A stretch of 64,000 nucleotides of DNA from contig NZ_NIVS01000020.1 in NCBI RefSeq assembly GCF_002205165.1, forward strand, positions 186,001 to 250,000. The letters run 5' to 3'. The notes under the pieces were generated by a model. That model made no database searches and was not told the DNA's origin. It worked only from the letters and a program-made list of their open reading frames with translations. Each line of letters starts with the position of its first letter. The first letter of the stretch is position 1. Both the position numbers and the translations under genes were made by a program. This stretch comes from Stenotrophomonas maltophilia (GTDB lineage Bacteria; Pseudomonadota; Gammaproteobacteria; Xanthomonadales; Xanthomonadaceae). Of this stretch, positions 23,654-34,200 are shown piece by piece.

Positions 23654-25543
23654 TCAGGCCTGGTCACCCCGCAGCTGGCGCACCTGCGTCTCCAACAGTG
23701 CGGCCGTGGCGACCTCGCCGGCGATCGGTGCGGAGGCGACCACCTCGACATGCGCGCGGAAGCGACGGGGCACGCGCATGCGGCCCAGGCGCGTGTCGCG
23801 CCGGCTCCACATGCTCGACCACATCCCACGCAGCGCCATCGGCACCACCGGCACCGGGCGACGCTCGAGAATCTTCTCCACGCCCGATTTGAATGCCCCC
23901 ATCTGCCCATCGCGGGTCAACGCGCCCTCGGGGAAGATGCACACCAGCTCGCCCTCGGCCAGCGCTTTGTCCACCTCATCGAACGCGGCCTGCATCAGTG
24001 CGGGATCCTCGCGTGCGCCGGCGATCGGGATCGCCTTGGCGGTGCGGAAGATCCAGCGCATCACCGGGATGTTGAAGATCTTGTAGTACATGACGAAGCG
24101 CACCGGACGCGGGATCGTGGCAGACAGGATCAGCGCGTCCATGTAGCTCACGTGGTTGCACACGATCAGCGCCGCACCCTCGTCCGGCACGTTGGCTTCG
24201 ATGCCGTGCGGGCGCAGCCGGTACAGCGTGCGCACCATCACCCAGCTGAGGAAGCGCATCAGGAATTCGGGGACGATCGTGAAGATGTAGATCGACACCA
24301 CGGCGTTGGCGATCGCCAGCGCCAGGAACAGCTGCGGAATGGTCCAGTCCAGCACGCGCTGGGTGAGCAGGCCCAGGCCGGCAGCCAGGACGATGAAGCC
24401 CGAGTTCTGGATGTTGAGCGCGGCGAACACGCGCGACATTTCCGACTTGGCCGTGCGGCTCTGGATCAGGGCGAACAACGGCACCACGAAAAATCCGGTG
24501 AACAGGCCGATACCGATCAGGTCGATGATGATGCGCACGCTGCCCGGGGCCTGCACGAACTGCCAGATCGACAGCCCGGCGGCGGCGGCTTCACCGGCAC
24601 GCGCGAAGTACAGGTCGAGCATGAAGGCGGTCATGCCGAACGCGCCCAGCGGCACCAGGCCGATTTCCACGGTGCGCCCGGAGAGCTTTTCGCACAGCAG
24701 CGAGCCGGTGCCGGTGCCGAGCGAGAACAGCGCCAGCGCGAAGATGTAGAGCAGGGAGCCGCCACCGAGGTTGACCTCGGCATAGGTCGGCAACTGCGAG
24801 GTCAGCATGGTGCCCACGAACCAGAACCAGGACACGCCGAGAATCGCGTTGCGCACGGCCTTCTGCTTCTTGGCCATGCGCAGCACCGCCAGCGATTCCG
24901 GCAGCGGGTTCCAGTTGATCTTCAGATCCGGCGCACCGGCATCGACCTTCGGGATCATCCGCGCGGTGAGGTTGCCGGCCACGGCCAGCACGATCACGGC
25001 GGTCGCGGCGACGATCGGGCCATGGCTGCCGGAGAGCGCGAAGATCAGGCCGCCGGCGATCATGCCGGTAAGGATCGACAGCGAAGTGCCCATCTCGACC
25101 AGGCCATTGCCGCCGGTCAGCTCCTCGGGCTTGAGGATCGAGGGCAGCACCGAGTATTTCACCGGCCCGAACAGGGTGGACTGCATGCCGGTGCAGAACA
25201 GCGCGACCAGCAGCACCGGCATGCTCTCGGTCAGGAAGCCGACCGCGGCCAGCGACATGATCGCGATCTCCATGGTCGTGGTGATCACGATCAGCCGCGA
25301 TTTCTCCAGCTTCTCCGCGATCTGCCCGGCCAGCGCCGAGAACAGGAAGTACGGCAGGATGAAGATCGCCGGCGCCAGGTTGGTGTACAGCGAGCGCTCT
25401 TCGATCGGCGTGCCGAGGAAGAACAACAGCGCGATGATCGCCTGGCGGTAGACGTTGTCGTTGAACGCGCCCAGCGACTGGACGATGAAAAACGGCAGGA
25501 AACGGCGTTGCCTGAGCAGAGCGAACTGACTATGGCCGGACAT
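23654..25543 (-). CDS. LplT-like MFS transporter fused to PlsC-type acyltransferase
   Basis: A 629-residue two-domain protein. Residues about 1-410 are an MFS transporter like LplT, the lysophospholipid flippase (FFIVQSLGAFNDNVYRQA, FGPVKYSVLPSIL). Residues about 420-629 are a glycerolipid acyltransferase with NHVSYMD (NHxxxxD) and FPEGALTRDG. This joins import of lysophospholipid with its re-acylation. The AMP-binding acyl-ACP synthetase domain of Aas and of the longer three-domain fusions is absent, so the acyl donor must come from elsewhere. Start ATG 25543 follows AAGGAG. Shares strand with its neighbours but sits in its own gap. Confidence 0.9.
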   Translation of the reverse strand: MSGHSQFALLRQRRFLPFFIVQSLGAFNDNVYRQAIIALLFFLGTPIEERSLYTNLAPAIFILPYFLFSALAGQIAEKLEKSRLIVITTTMEIAIMSLAAVGFLTESMPVLLVALFCTGMQSTLFGPVKYSVLPSILKPEELTGGNGLVEMGTSLSILTGMIAGGLIFALSGSHGPIVAATAVIVLAVAGNLTARMIPKVDAGAPDLKINWNPLPESLAVLRMAKKQKAVRNAILGVSWFWFVGTMLTSQLPTYAEVNLGGGSLLYIFALALFSLGTGTGSLLCEKLSGRTVEIGLVPLGAFGMTAFMLDLYFARAGEAAAAGLSIWQFVQAPGSVRIIIDLIGIGLFTGFFVVPLFALIQSRTAKSEMSRVFAALNIQNSGFIVLAAGLGLLTQRVLDWTIPQLFLALAIANAVVSIYIFTIVPEFLMRFLSWVMVRTLYRLRPHGIEANVPDEGAALIVCNHVSYMDALILSATIPRPVRFVMYYKIFNIPVMRWIFRTAKAIPIAGAREDPALMQAAFDEVDKALAEGELVCIFPEGALTRDGQMGAFKSGVEKILERRPVPVVPMALRGMWSSMWSRRDTRLGRMRVPRRFRAHVEVVASAPIAGEVATAALLETQVRQLRGDQA

Positions 25544-25627
25544 GGAGACTCCTTGCGAACCGGCGCAGCCTAGCACTCTCCCTGTTGGCGGAGCATGGCA
25601 GCGCCGTCGGGCGGCGCTGCCGACCGT

Positions 25628-26422
25628 TCAGACGATATCGTCGACCACGCCACCGTCCACCCGCAGCGCGGCACCGGAGGTGGCCGAGGCCTGCGGCGAG
25701 GCCAGGTACACGACCATGTTGGCTACTTCCTCCACCGTTGCCGCGCGCTGGATCACCGAGGTGGGCCGATTGGCCATCACGAACTCGCGGCCGAGCACCT
25801 CCAGCGATTTGCCGGTGCGGGCGCGCTCGTCTTCCATCATCGCCGCGAAACCATCAGACAGGGTCGGGCCCGGCAGTACCGCGTTGACGGTGACACCGCT
25901 GCCGGCGACACGCTTGGCGAGCCCGCGCGACAGCCCGAGCAGGGCGGTCTTGGTGATGCCGTAGTGGATCATGTCGGCGGGGATGTTGCGGGCGGACTCG
26001 GAGGACAGGAACAGCACCCGGCCCCAGCCTCGCGCGACCATGCCCGGCAGCAGCGCCCGTGACAGGCGCACCCCGGACATCACGTTGGTCTGCCAGTACT
26101 GCTCCCAGGTGGCATCGTCGGTCTCGTAGAAATCCTGCGGCCCGAAGATGCCGGCGTTGTTGACCAGGATGTCGATCGGCGGCAATGCCGCGAGCAGCGC
26201 GTCCACGCCGACCGCCCCGGACAGGTCGGCAGCGATGCCGTCCAGCGCAGCGTCCGGCAAGGCGATGCGAAGGTCGGCCAGCGCACGGGCCACCGAGGCC
26301 TCGCTGCGGCCGTTGACGACAACACGTGCGCCCGCGGCAGCGAGGCCATGGGCGATGCCGTGGCCAATACCGGCGGTGGAGGCGGTGACCAGGGCGGTCC
26401 GCCCGGTGAGATCCAGATGCAT
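25628..26422 (-). CDS. SDR-family oxidoreductase
   Basis: A 264-residue short-chain dehydrogenase/reductase. The cofactor motif is TASTAGIGHGIA, with VVNGRSEAS after the second strand favouring NADPH. NNAGIF, the catalytic Ser in FLSSESA and the YxxxK pair in YGITKTALL are in place. The substrate cannot be inferred. Start at ATG 26422 (MHLDLTGRTALVT). A weak GC hairpin lies 3' (about 25598-25622), and the gene is separated from yccS by about 140 bases. Confidence 0.92.
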   Translation of the reverse strand: MHLDLTGRTALVTASTAGIGHGIAHGLAAAGARVVVNGRSEASVARALADLRIALPDAALDGIAADLSGAVGVDALLAALPPIDILVNNAGIFGPQDFYETDDATWEQYWQTNVMSGVRLSRALLPGMVARGWGRVLFLSSESARNIPADMIHYGITKTALLGLSRGLAKRVAGSGVTVNAVLPGPTLSDGFAAMMEDERARTGKSLEVLGREFVMANRPTSVIQRAATVEEVANMVVYLASPQASATSGAALRVDGGVVDDIV

Positions 26423-26565
26423 GGGGATGATCCTTGTGGAGAAGGCACCCAGAGTCTGCCCGACGGTCTGTCGTGGCCATGCCATGGGCGTGACCCAGAG
26501 ATCGGGGTGATGCCGGCCGGGGACCAGTGCGACACCCGCAACACATGCGTGCGTGGCGTGGTGGC

Positions 26566-28743
26566 TCAGCGCAGCGTACGCGCCGCCTCGTTGGCGGCCC
26601 CACGCAGCTTGGGCAGCAGGCGCAGCATCAGCCCCATCTGGGTGCGGATCAGCTGCAGCTGCGGGGGCGTGTCCTCCGGGATCTGCTCCAGCTGTTCGGC
26701 CAGCGCGCGGTCGCCCTCGTTGGCATCCTCGGCCACCGGCTGGCGCTGCTGGAGCGCGCTGGCGATCTGCTGCATCGCCTGTTCGACGCGTTCCCCACCG
26801 GACAGGGCGAGCGGATCCTTCCCGTAGCTGTCCAGCTGGGTGCGGTGCGCCCCGAGTGCGGAGAGATGGCCGAGCAGGGTGTTGGAGAGCGCCAGGAAGC
26901 GGAAGCCGGCATCCAGGTTGCGGCGTACGTGGCCGGGCTCGCGCAGCATGTTCGACAACGCCGTGGACAGGGCCGCATCCGCGTTGTGCATGTCGCGCCG
27001 GGCGATGCGGTAGGCCAGGTCATCCTGCATGCCACTGCCGTACTGGCCGAGCACGGCGTGCAGGTACCTGGCGCAGTTGTCGAGCACACGCGCCATCACC
27101 AGGTTCAGGCGGCGGCCCTGCCAGTCGGGCAGGATCAGGAACGCGGCCGCTGCGGCGATCGCACAGCCCAGCAGCGTATCCACCAGCCGCGGCCAGATCA
27201 GCAGGAAGCCATCGCCGATGAGGTTGAAGCAGGTCAGCGCCATCACCGTGATCGCCGCCGAGGCCACCAGGTAGCGATCGCTGCGGGTGAAGAAGAACAG
27301 CAGCGCCGAGAGCAGCGCGATCAGCAGTTCGATGCGCAGGTCCTGGAACAGCTGCATCAACGCCCAGGTCAGCACCAGGCCGATCAGGGTGCCGGCGATC
27401 CGCTGCGCCAGCCGCTGGCGGGTCGCGCCGAAGTGCGGGCGGCACACGAACACGATGGTGAGCAGCACCCACGAGCCGTTCTGCGCGTTGAACAGGCGGA
27501 TCGCGGCGAAACCGACGATCAGCGCCAGCGCCATGCGCAGGCCGTGCCGGAACAGCACCGAGCCCGGGGTGAGCTGCTGGCGGATGCGCACGCCCATCTC
27601 GCGCAGGGTGTGCGGGTTGGTATCGCGCAGGCGGGTGTCGACGTTGTCCAGGGTGGATTCGGACTTCTCGGCCTCGGACAGGCGACGTTCGATGCTCTGC
27701 AGGTTGTGGCCCAGCAGTTCCAGCGAGGCCAGCAGGCGCTGCCACTGGGGGTTGTGCTGGGCGCGCAGCCAGGCCAGCGAATCGGTCAGGTCGGCGGTGG
27801 CCTGCTTGGTGCGCTCGCCGTACTGGAAGGGCTGGCGCAGCCGGATCGCCTGGCCGAGATTGGCGCAGGCTTCGCCCTGCAGCGCGAGCAGGCGCTGGCA
27901 GCGGTACAGCACGTCGCTGTGGAAGAACGCTTCGGTCAGCGCGCCGTAGGGGTAATGCGAGGAACTGGCGCGCTCGTGGAAGTCCTGGGCCATGTAATAC
28001 AGGCGCAGGTACAGGCCGGACTGCACGCCGGGCCGGCCGGAGCGGCCAAAGCGCGCCAGGATCGCGGTCTTGGCGATGTTGAGGGCTTCAACCACGCGCC
28101 GGTTCTGCTCGGCCAGGGCGAGCTGGCGCTTCTGCACGTCCGCATCGCGGACCGGTTCGAACAGATCGGCCTTGAGCTGCAGGTAGCGGCCCAGCTCCAG
28201 GTACAGGCGCGCCACGCGCTCGCGCACGGGGCGATTGGCGAACAACGCGGTCCACAGGATCGAGAGCAGGGCGTACCAGACCGCACCGGCCAGCAGGTGG
28301 CTGACCGCATTGATCGCCTGGGACAGATCGGCTGCGCCGTGCTGCTCCAAGCCGATCATCGTGTAGATGGCCAGCGTCACCGTGGCCTGCGCGATGGAGG
28401 CATAGCGCTCGCCGAGCGCGCCGAGCAGGGTCAGCCCGAAGGTCGCCGCCGCCAATGCGGTGATGAACCACCACGGATGCGGGAACAGGAGCACCACCGC
28501 TGCGGCAGCGGCGACGAAGCACAGCAGCGACAGCGCCACCGATTTGATCCGGCCCCACCAGTTGTCGTCGGTCTCGGCGATCGCGCTGGCAATGATGCCC
28601 AGGAACACGCCGGGCAGCGCGCTCAGCTGGTCCAGATACCAGCACAGCCCCATCGCCGCGGACAGCGCGATGAACACCCGCAGGCCATAGCTGGCCTTTT
28701 CATGCGCCCACAGGCGGCTGACGCGGGTTTCGAACGAAGACAT
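26566..28743 (-). CDS. yccS: YccS/YhfK-type inner-membrane protein
   Basis: A 725-residue protein with two sets of membrane helices separated by long cytoplasmic domains, the FUSC/YccS layout: the first bundle about 22-150 (YGLRVFIALSAAMGLCWYLD), a cytosolic region, then a second bundle about 395-520 (LRMALALIVGFAAIRLFN, WVLLTIVFVCRPHFGATRQRLAQRIAGT, the family signature) and a helical C-terminus. It is related to aromatic-acid exporter AaeB and to fusaric acid resistance proteins; a transport role is likely, but the substrate is unknown. Confidence 0.88.
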   Translation of the reverse strand: MSSFETRVSRLWAHEKASYGLRVFIALSAAMGLCWYLDQLSALPGVFLGIIASAIAETDDNWWGRIKSVALSLLCFVAAAAAVVLLFPHPWWFITALAAATFGLTLLGALGERYASIAQATVTLAIYTMIGLEQHGAADLSQAINAVSHLLAGAVWYALLSILWTALFANRPVRERVARLYLELGRYLQLKADLFEPVRDADVQKRQLALAEQNRRVVEALNIAKTAILARFGRSGRPGVQSGLYLRLYYMAQDFHERASSSHYPYGALTEAFFHSDVLYRCQRLLALQGEACANLGQAIRLRQPFQYGERTKQATADLTDSLAWLRAQHNPQWQRLLASLELLGHNLQSIERRLSEAEKSESTLDNVDTRLRDTNPHTLREMGVRIRQQLTPGSVLFRHGLRMALALIVGFAAIRLFNAQNGSWVLLTIVFVCRPHFGATRQRLAQRIAGTLIGLVLTWALMQLFQDLRIELLIALLSALLFFFTRSDRYLVASAAITVMALTCFNLIGDGFLLIWPRLVDTLLGCAIAAAAAFLILPDWQGRRLNLVMARVLDNCARYLHAVLGQYGSGMQDDLAYRIARRDMHNADAALSTALSNMLREPGHVRRNLDAGFRFLALSNTLLGHLSALGAHRTQLDSYGKDPLALSGGERVEQAMQQIASALQQRQPVAEDANEGDRALAEQLEQIPEDTPPQLQLIRTQMGLMLRLLPKLRGAANEAARTLR

Positions 28744-28823
28744 GGCGGCTCGGCACAGGAGAGGCCGCCATTATTGCGGGTCGCGGGTGAAGGGGACACC
28801 TCCGCGCAGGGTGGAACGGCGAT

Positions 28824-28852
28824 GGGAGTGCCGGCCTGCGGCCGGCACTCCC
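28824..28852. repeat. Long GC hairpin downstream of the siderophore receptor
   Basis: GGGAGTGCCGGCC and GGCCGGCACTCCC pair perfectly around TGC. No T tract follows on either strand, so it is more likely a REP-like or mRNA-stabilising element than an intrinsic terminator. It lies 12 bases beyond the receptor stop codon. Confidence 0.5.
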
Positions 28853-28864
28853 CGTGCCTGCCGG

Positions 28865-30973
28865 TTACATATCCAACCGCACGCTTACCGCGAAGGTGCG
28901 CGGCAGGCCCACGCCTGCGTTGGACCAGTACTTCTTGTTGGCCAGGTTCTCCACGCCGGCGCGCCAGGTGACGGGATGGCCGGCGGCCTGCATGCGGTAG
29001 CCCACCCCGGCGTTGACCAGGGTGTAGTCGGGCAGCTTGAGCGTGTTGTCGGCGTCGTAGTAGACGTCACCGTAGTAGCGGGCCAGTGCGTACACGCTCA
29101 GGCCGTCGATCTGCGGGATGCTGTAGTCGGCGTGCAGCACGCCCTGCCAGCGGGCGGCGCCGGCGGTGCGGTTGCCTTCCTGGGCGACGCTGCCGGGGGA
29201 GAGCTTGTCGTAGGTCGGGTCCAGCCAGGTCACGCCGGCACCGAGAGTGAAGGCATCGGTCAGGCGTACGTCGCCGCTGACTTCCACGCCTTCATACAGC
29301 GTGATGCCGTCCTGCACCAGCAGTTTGCCGGCGGCGGTGAGCAGGTCGATGTTGGCGCCGCGCTCAAGGCGGAAGGCGGCGGCGTTGGCATTCCAGCGCG
29401 GGTACTCGATCTTGGCGCCGATCTCGTACTGCTTGCTGATGGTCGGGTCGAGCACGTCACCGGCGTTGAGGTAATCGCTGCCCACGCGGCTGCCGGCTTC
29501 CAGCGATTCGACGTAGCTGGCATACAGCGTCACTGCATCGGCCGGCTTGTACATCAGGGCGTAGGTCGGGGTGACCGGATAGGTGTGGTACGCGCCCTTG
29601 TTCTCGAAGTCGTTGTAGCGCGCGCCGGCCAGCAGCGACCACCCATCGGCGAAGCTGACGGTGTCGCTTACGAACACCGCCTGCTGTACGGTCTCGCTGC
29701 CGCGGCTGAGCACGCGCGAGCCGACCGCGTCATGGCGCAGGGTCGGGCGCTGATAGAGGTTGCCACGGCCGATGGTGTTCCATTCGTACGGGCGGTCCCA
29801 ACCCAGTCCGGTCTGGTGGGAGACGCCGGCAACGACCTGGTGCGAGAGCGGGCCGGTCTGGAAGCGGCCCTGCACGATCGCCTGGGCCAGCTTCCACTCG
29901 CTCTTGCCGCCGAGCTCATAGGTGTTGACGTTGTAATCGCCGTTGACGTCGTCGATATAGGCGAAGATCTTGTTGACGTCGTTCCAGGAGGTGGTCACGC
30001 CATAGCTCAGGCTGGCTTTCCAGTCACTGTTGATCTGCCAGTTCAACGCGGTGGAGAGCAGGCTGGAGCGGGTGTCGTAGTAGCTGCCCTCGATGCTGTT
30101 GTCGACGTCGCCCGCGAGCGGGCGCGGCAGCTCGGTCAAGCCGATGAAGTAATACTGCGGCGACTCGTTGCTGAGATCGCGTGACTGGAACACGCCGTCG
30201 AAGGTCCAGGTGAGGCGGTCGCTCAGACGCGCATCCAGCGACAGTGCGCCGACCTTGCGGTTTACCTCGCCACCGTTGAAGGTCTCGCCTTTCTCCTGGT
30301 AGGCATTGAAGCGGTAACCGAACATATCCTCGTTGCCCAAGCGTCCGCCCACATCGACCTGACCACTGACGATGCCCGCCTCGCGCCAGCCGAGCTGCGC
30401 CGACAGCAGGGTGACCTCGGTCGGCTTCTTGGTCACGTAGTTGACGATGCCCCCGGGCTGGCCGAAGCCATACATGAACCCACCGGGACCCTTCAGAAGT
30501 TCCACCTGCTCCATCACTTCCAGCGGCCACTCGGTGCCCCACGAAGAGACCTGCAGGCCGTTGACGCGGTAGCTGTCGTAGCTCAGATCGATGCCGCGGT
30601 TGCGGATCGGCGAGCTCCAGCCACTGGCGTAGGCGCTGACCTGGGTGACCACGGACGGATCGGTGAGGAAGGCCTCGCCCAGCGAGACCACCTGGCGCTT
30701 CTCGATGTCCTCGCGGCCCACCACCGAGATCGCGAACGGGGTATCGCGCACGGCACGGTCGCCCAGCGCGCCGGTGTCGGTATGGGTACGTTCGGCGGTG
30801 ACCTTGATCGCATCCAGGTCGGTGGCCGAGCGCGTCCGGGCGCCGCCATCCGGTGCGGACTGGGCGTGGGCGGTGCAGGCCGCGGCAAGGGAAAGGGCGA
30901 GCAGGGCCGGGCGCAGGGAACGGGCACGGCAGCCCGGCACCACGGCCGGGAGCAAAGACACAGACTGGCGCAT
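28865..30973 (-). CDS. TonB-dependent siderophore receptor
   Basis: A 702-residue outer-membrane receptor, probably for a ferric siderophore. A signal peptide (about 1-38, ending ACTAHAQ) precedes a TonB-box-like stretch (DLDAIKVTAER), a plug domain with RDTPFAISVVGREDIE, NRGIDLSYDSYRVNG and EVMEQVELLKGPGGFMYGFGQPGGIVNYVTKKP, the pattern of TIGR01783 receptors, and a beta barrel. The chain ends VSVRLDM rather than the usual terminal Phe. Start ATG 30973 was chosen over 31003 because it opens the signal peptide. No siderophore synthesis or PepSY gene is nearby. Confidence 0.92.
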   Translation of the reverse strand: MRQSVSLLPAVVPGCRARSLRPALLALSLAAACTAHAQSAPDGGARTRSATDLDAIKVTAERTHTDTGALGDRAVRDTPFAISVVGREDIEKRQVVSLGEAFLTDPSVVTQVSAYASGWSSPIRNRGIDLSYDSYRVNGLQVSSWGTEWPLEVMEQVELLKGPGGFMYGFGQPGGIVNYVTKKPTEVTLLSAQLGWREAGIVSGQVDVGGRLGNEDMFGYRFNAYQEKGETFNGGEVNRKVGALSLDARLSDRLTWTFDGVFQSRDLSNESPQYYFIGLTELPRPLAGDVDNSIEGSYYDTRSSLLSTALNWQINSDWKASLSYGVTTSWNDVNKIFAYIDDVNGDYNVNTYELGGKSEWKLAQAIVQGRFQTGPLSHQVVAGVSHQTGLGWDRPYEWNTIGRGNLYQRPTLRHDAVGSRVLSRGSETVQQAVFVSDTVSFADGWSLLAGARYNDFENKGAYHTYPVTPTYALMYKPADAVTLYASYVESLEAGSRVGSDYLNAGDVLDPTISKQYEIGAKIEYPRWNANAAAFRLERGANIDLLTAAGKLLVQDGITLYEGVEVSGDVRLTDAFTLGAGVTWLDPTYDKLSPGSVAQEGNRTAGAARWQGVLHADYSIPQIDGLSVYALARYYGDVYYDADNTLKLPDYTLVNAGVGYRMQAAGHPVTWRAGVENLANKKYWSNAGVGLPRTFAVSVRLDM

Positions 30974-31154
30974 GTTGTGGGGATCCTCCGCGGACAGCAG
31001 CACACCGTCCGCGATCAGAAGAAGGCGGAAAAAGAGGGATGGCTGAGTCGTCAGGCGTACCGCGTCAGCGGCAGCGGGGCATCGCGAGGGGCAGTGCAGG
31101 ACCGTGGCTGATGCGAATTGTTCTCTTTTGGGCAGGAGGCGTCAATCCGGCGAA

Positions 31155-31179
31155 GTGCCGACCAACGGTCGGCACCTAC
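31155..31179 (-). repeat. REP-like palindrome, minus orientation
   Basis: GTGCCGACC-aac-GGTCGGCAC followed by CTAC; on the minus strand it starts GTAG and has the same core as the pair at 982-1047. It lies between mdtC and the siderophore receptor; nothing else is evident in that 241-base gap. Confidence 0.7.
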
Positions 31180-31214
31180 CTCCATGAACCCCGTTCAGTG
31201 CAGGCGTACCGCCG

Positions 31215-34200
31215 TCACCGCGCGGCCGCGGCCCGCTTCAACGCCCGCTTTTCACGGCGCCGCGCGCGGCGGGCCACCCAGCGCTCGCGCAGGCACGAGA
31301 AGATCACATACAGCGCGGGCGTGCTGAGCAGGGTCAGGCTCTGCGAGAACAGCAGCCCGCCGATCATCGCGATGCCCAGCGGGCGGCGCAGCTCGGAGCC
31401 TTCGCCCAGGCCGATCGCCAGCGGCACCGCGGCCAGGATCGCCACCATGCTGGTCATCATGATCGGGCGGAAGCGCACGATGCTGGCTTCGCGCGCGGCT
31501 TCCAACGGCGTCTTGCCGTGCTCGCGCTGCGCGACCACCGCGAAGTCGATCATCATGATCGCGTTCTTCTTGACGATGCCGATCAGCAGCACCAGCGCGA
31601 TCATCGAGATCACCGACAGTTCGGTATTGGTGCCGTACAGCGCCAGCAACGCGCCCACGCCCGCCGCCGGCAGCGTGGAGAGGATGGTGACCGGGTGGAT
31701 CAGGCTTTCATACAGCATGCCCAGCACCAGGTAGACGGTGATGATCGCCGCCATCACCAGGATCAGCATCGCCATCGGGTCCGAATCGAACCCGAACCCG
31801 GCGTCGTCGGCCAGGCGGATGTCGCCGGGCATGCGCATGCCGTTGACGGTGCTGTCGATGATGGCCTTGGCCTCGCCCATGCTGGTGCCGGGAGCGAGGT
31901 TGTAGCTCAGGTCCATCGTGGTGTACTGGTTTTCATGGGTGATCTGCGACGGTGCCAGCCCGGGCACCTGCTCGGCCACTGCGGTGATCGGCACCATCTG
32001 GCCATTGCCGGCGCGCACGTAGATCTGGTCCAGCGCCCCCGGTGTCGCGGTCTGTTCGGGCAGGGCGTTGACCACCACGCTGTACTGGTTGATGTCCGAA
32101 TAGATCGTGGAGATCTGGCGCTGGCCGAAGGCGCCGTACAGCGCGCCGTCGATGGCACCGACCGACACGCCCAGGCGGGCCGCCTTGGCGCGGTCGATCA
32201 CGATGTTCTGGCGCAGGCCGGCAGCGTCCACGTCGGTGCCGACATCGGCCAGCTTCGGGTTCTTCTTCAGCGCGGCCTGCAGCTTGGGCAGCCATTCCTG
32301 CAGCTGGGCCAGGTCGTTGCCCTGCAGCGAAACGCGGTACTGCGCGCCTTGGCTGGCGCCACCGCCGTCATTGCTGGGCAGATCCTGGATGGCGCGCAGG
32401 CGCAGCTGCAGGTCGGGATAGCGGTCCGCCTTGGCGCTCAGGCGGGCCAAGGCCTGCGCGGTGGTCTCGCGGCGGCCGTCCTTGCGCGACTTCAGTTCAA
32501 CGTTGAACTGCGCGCTGGAGCCCTGGCGGCCACTGCCCAGGCGCACGCCCACGGTCTTCACCGCCGGGTCGGCCATGAGCATGTCGGTGATGCGGCGCTG
32601 GCGGTTGACCATGTCTTCGAAGGAGACCGTGGCGCTGGAGTTGGCGCGGCCCCAGATCAGGCCGGTGTCCTGGGGCGGGAACGCGCCCTTCTTCACCGCA
32701 CCGAACAGGAACACCGTCGCGCCGATCAGCAGCAGCGGGGTCAGCGACAGCAGCAGCGCGTGGCGCAGCGAGAAGTCCAGCAGCTTCACGTAGATCCGCA
32801 GCATGCGGTCGTGGCCGGCATCGAGCAGGCGGCCGAAGCGGCTCGGCGCACCGGCATCGGCATGCGCACTCAGGAAACGGCTGCACAGCGCCGGGGTCAG
32901 GGTCAGCGAGATGATCATCGAAACCACGATGGCCGCGACCAGGGTGACGGTGAACTCGCGGAAGAACGCGCCCATCATGCCCTTGGCGAACAGCAGCGGG
33001 ATGAACACCGCCACCAGCGAAGCGGTGATCGAGACGATGGTGAAGCCGATCTCGCGCGCACCGGTGAGGGCGGCCTGCATGCGCGTCATGCCCTCGTCGA
33101 GGTGGCGCATGATGTTCTCGATCACCACGATCGCATCGTCGACCACGAAGCCGATCGCGATCACCAGCGCCAGCAGGCTCAGGTTGTTGAGGGTGAAGCC
33201 CAGCACGTACATCACCAGCGCCGCGCCGGCCAGCGACAACGGCACGGTCACCGCGGCGATCAGGGTCGGGGCCAGCCGGCGCAGGAACAGCGCCATGGTC
33301 AGCACCACCATCGCCAGCGCGATCAGCAGGGTGATCTGCACTTCATGCAGCGAGGAGCGGATGGTCGGGGTGCGGTCGAAATACGGAGTGAGCGTGGTGC
33401 CCGGTTCCAGGTAGTCGCGCAGGGTCGGGATCTGCGCCTTCACCCGGTCCACGGTTTCCACGATGTTGGCGCCGGCGCGGGTGAACACGTACATCACCAC
33501 CGCCGGTTTGTGGTTGAACCACGCGGCCTGGTAGGCGTCCTGCTGCCCGTCGTAGACATTGGCGATGTCCTGCAGGCGGATCACCCGGCCATCGTCGGCG
33601 GTCTTGATCACCAGCTGGGCGAAATCGGCGGCGCGTGCCACCGAGTCGTTGGCGATGATCGCGGTGGTGGTGTTGCCATCGGTGAGGAAGCCGGTCGGCG
33701 AGGTCACGTTGGCCGCGCGCACGGCATTGCGAAGGTCATCGGCGGTCAGGCCGAGGGCATTCATCAGGCGCAGGTTGACGTCCACCCGCACCGCCGGCGT
33801 GGACGCACCGGCGATATCCACCGAGGAGACCCCGGTGATCTGGCGCAGGCGCTGGGCCAGCAGCGAATCGGCCACGTTGTAGAGGTCGTCGGCGGACTGC
33901 GTTTCGGAGGTCAGGGCGATCGCGATGACCGGGTCGTCGTTCGGGTTCGCCTTCTGGAACATCGGCGTGCCCAGCCCGGCGGGCAGGTCGGACTGGGCCG
34001 AGTTGATCGCGGTCTGCACGTCCAGCGCCGCCGAATCGATGTCGCGGTCGCTCTGGAAGATCATGAAGACCAGCGAGCTGCCTTCCGAGCTGGACGAGCG
34101 CATGCGGTCGATGCCCGGCAGCTGGCCGAGGTGGCGTTCCAGCGGCGCGGTGACCGTGGAGGCCATCGTGGTGGCATCCGCGCCCGCCTGGTTGGCATGC

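Noticed and set aside
31108..31130. Fur box upstream of the siderophore receptor
   Set aside because: The complement GAGAACAATTCGCAT resembles a Fur half-site but the full match is weak and it lies about 140 bases from the start codon.
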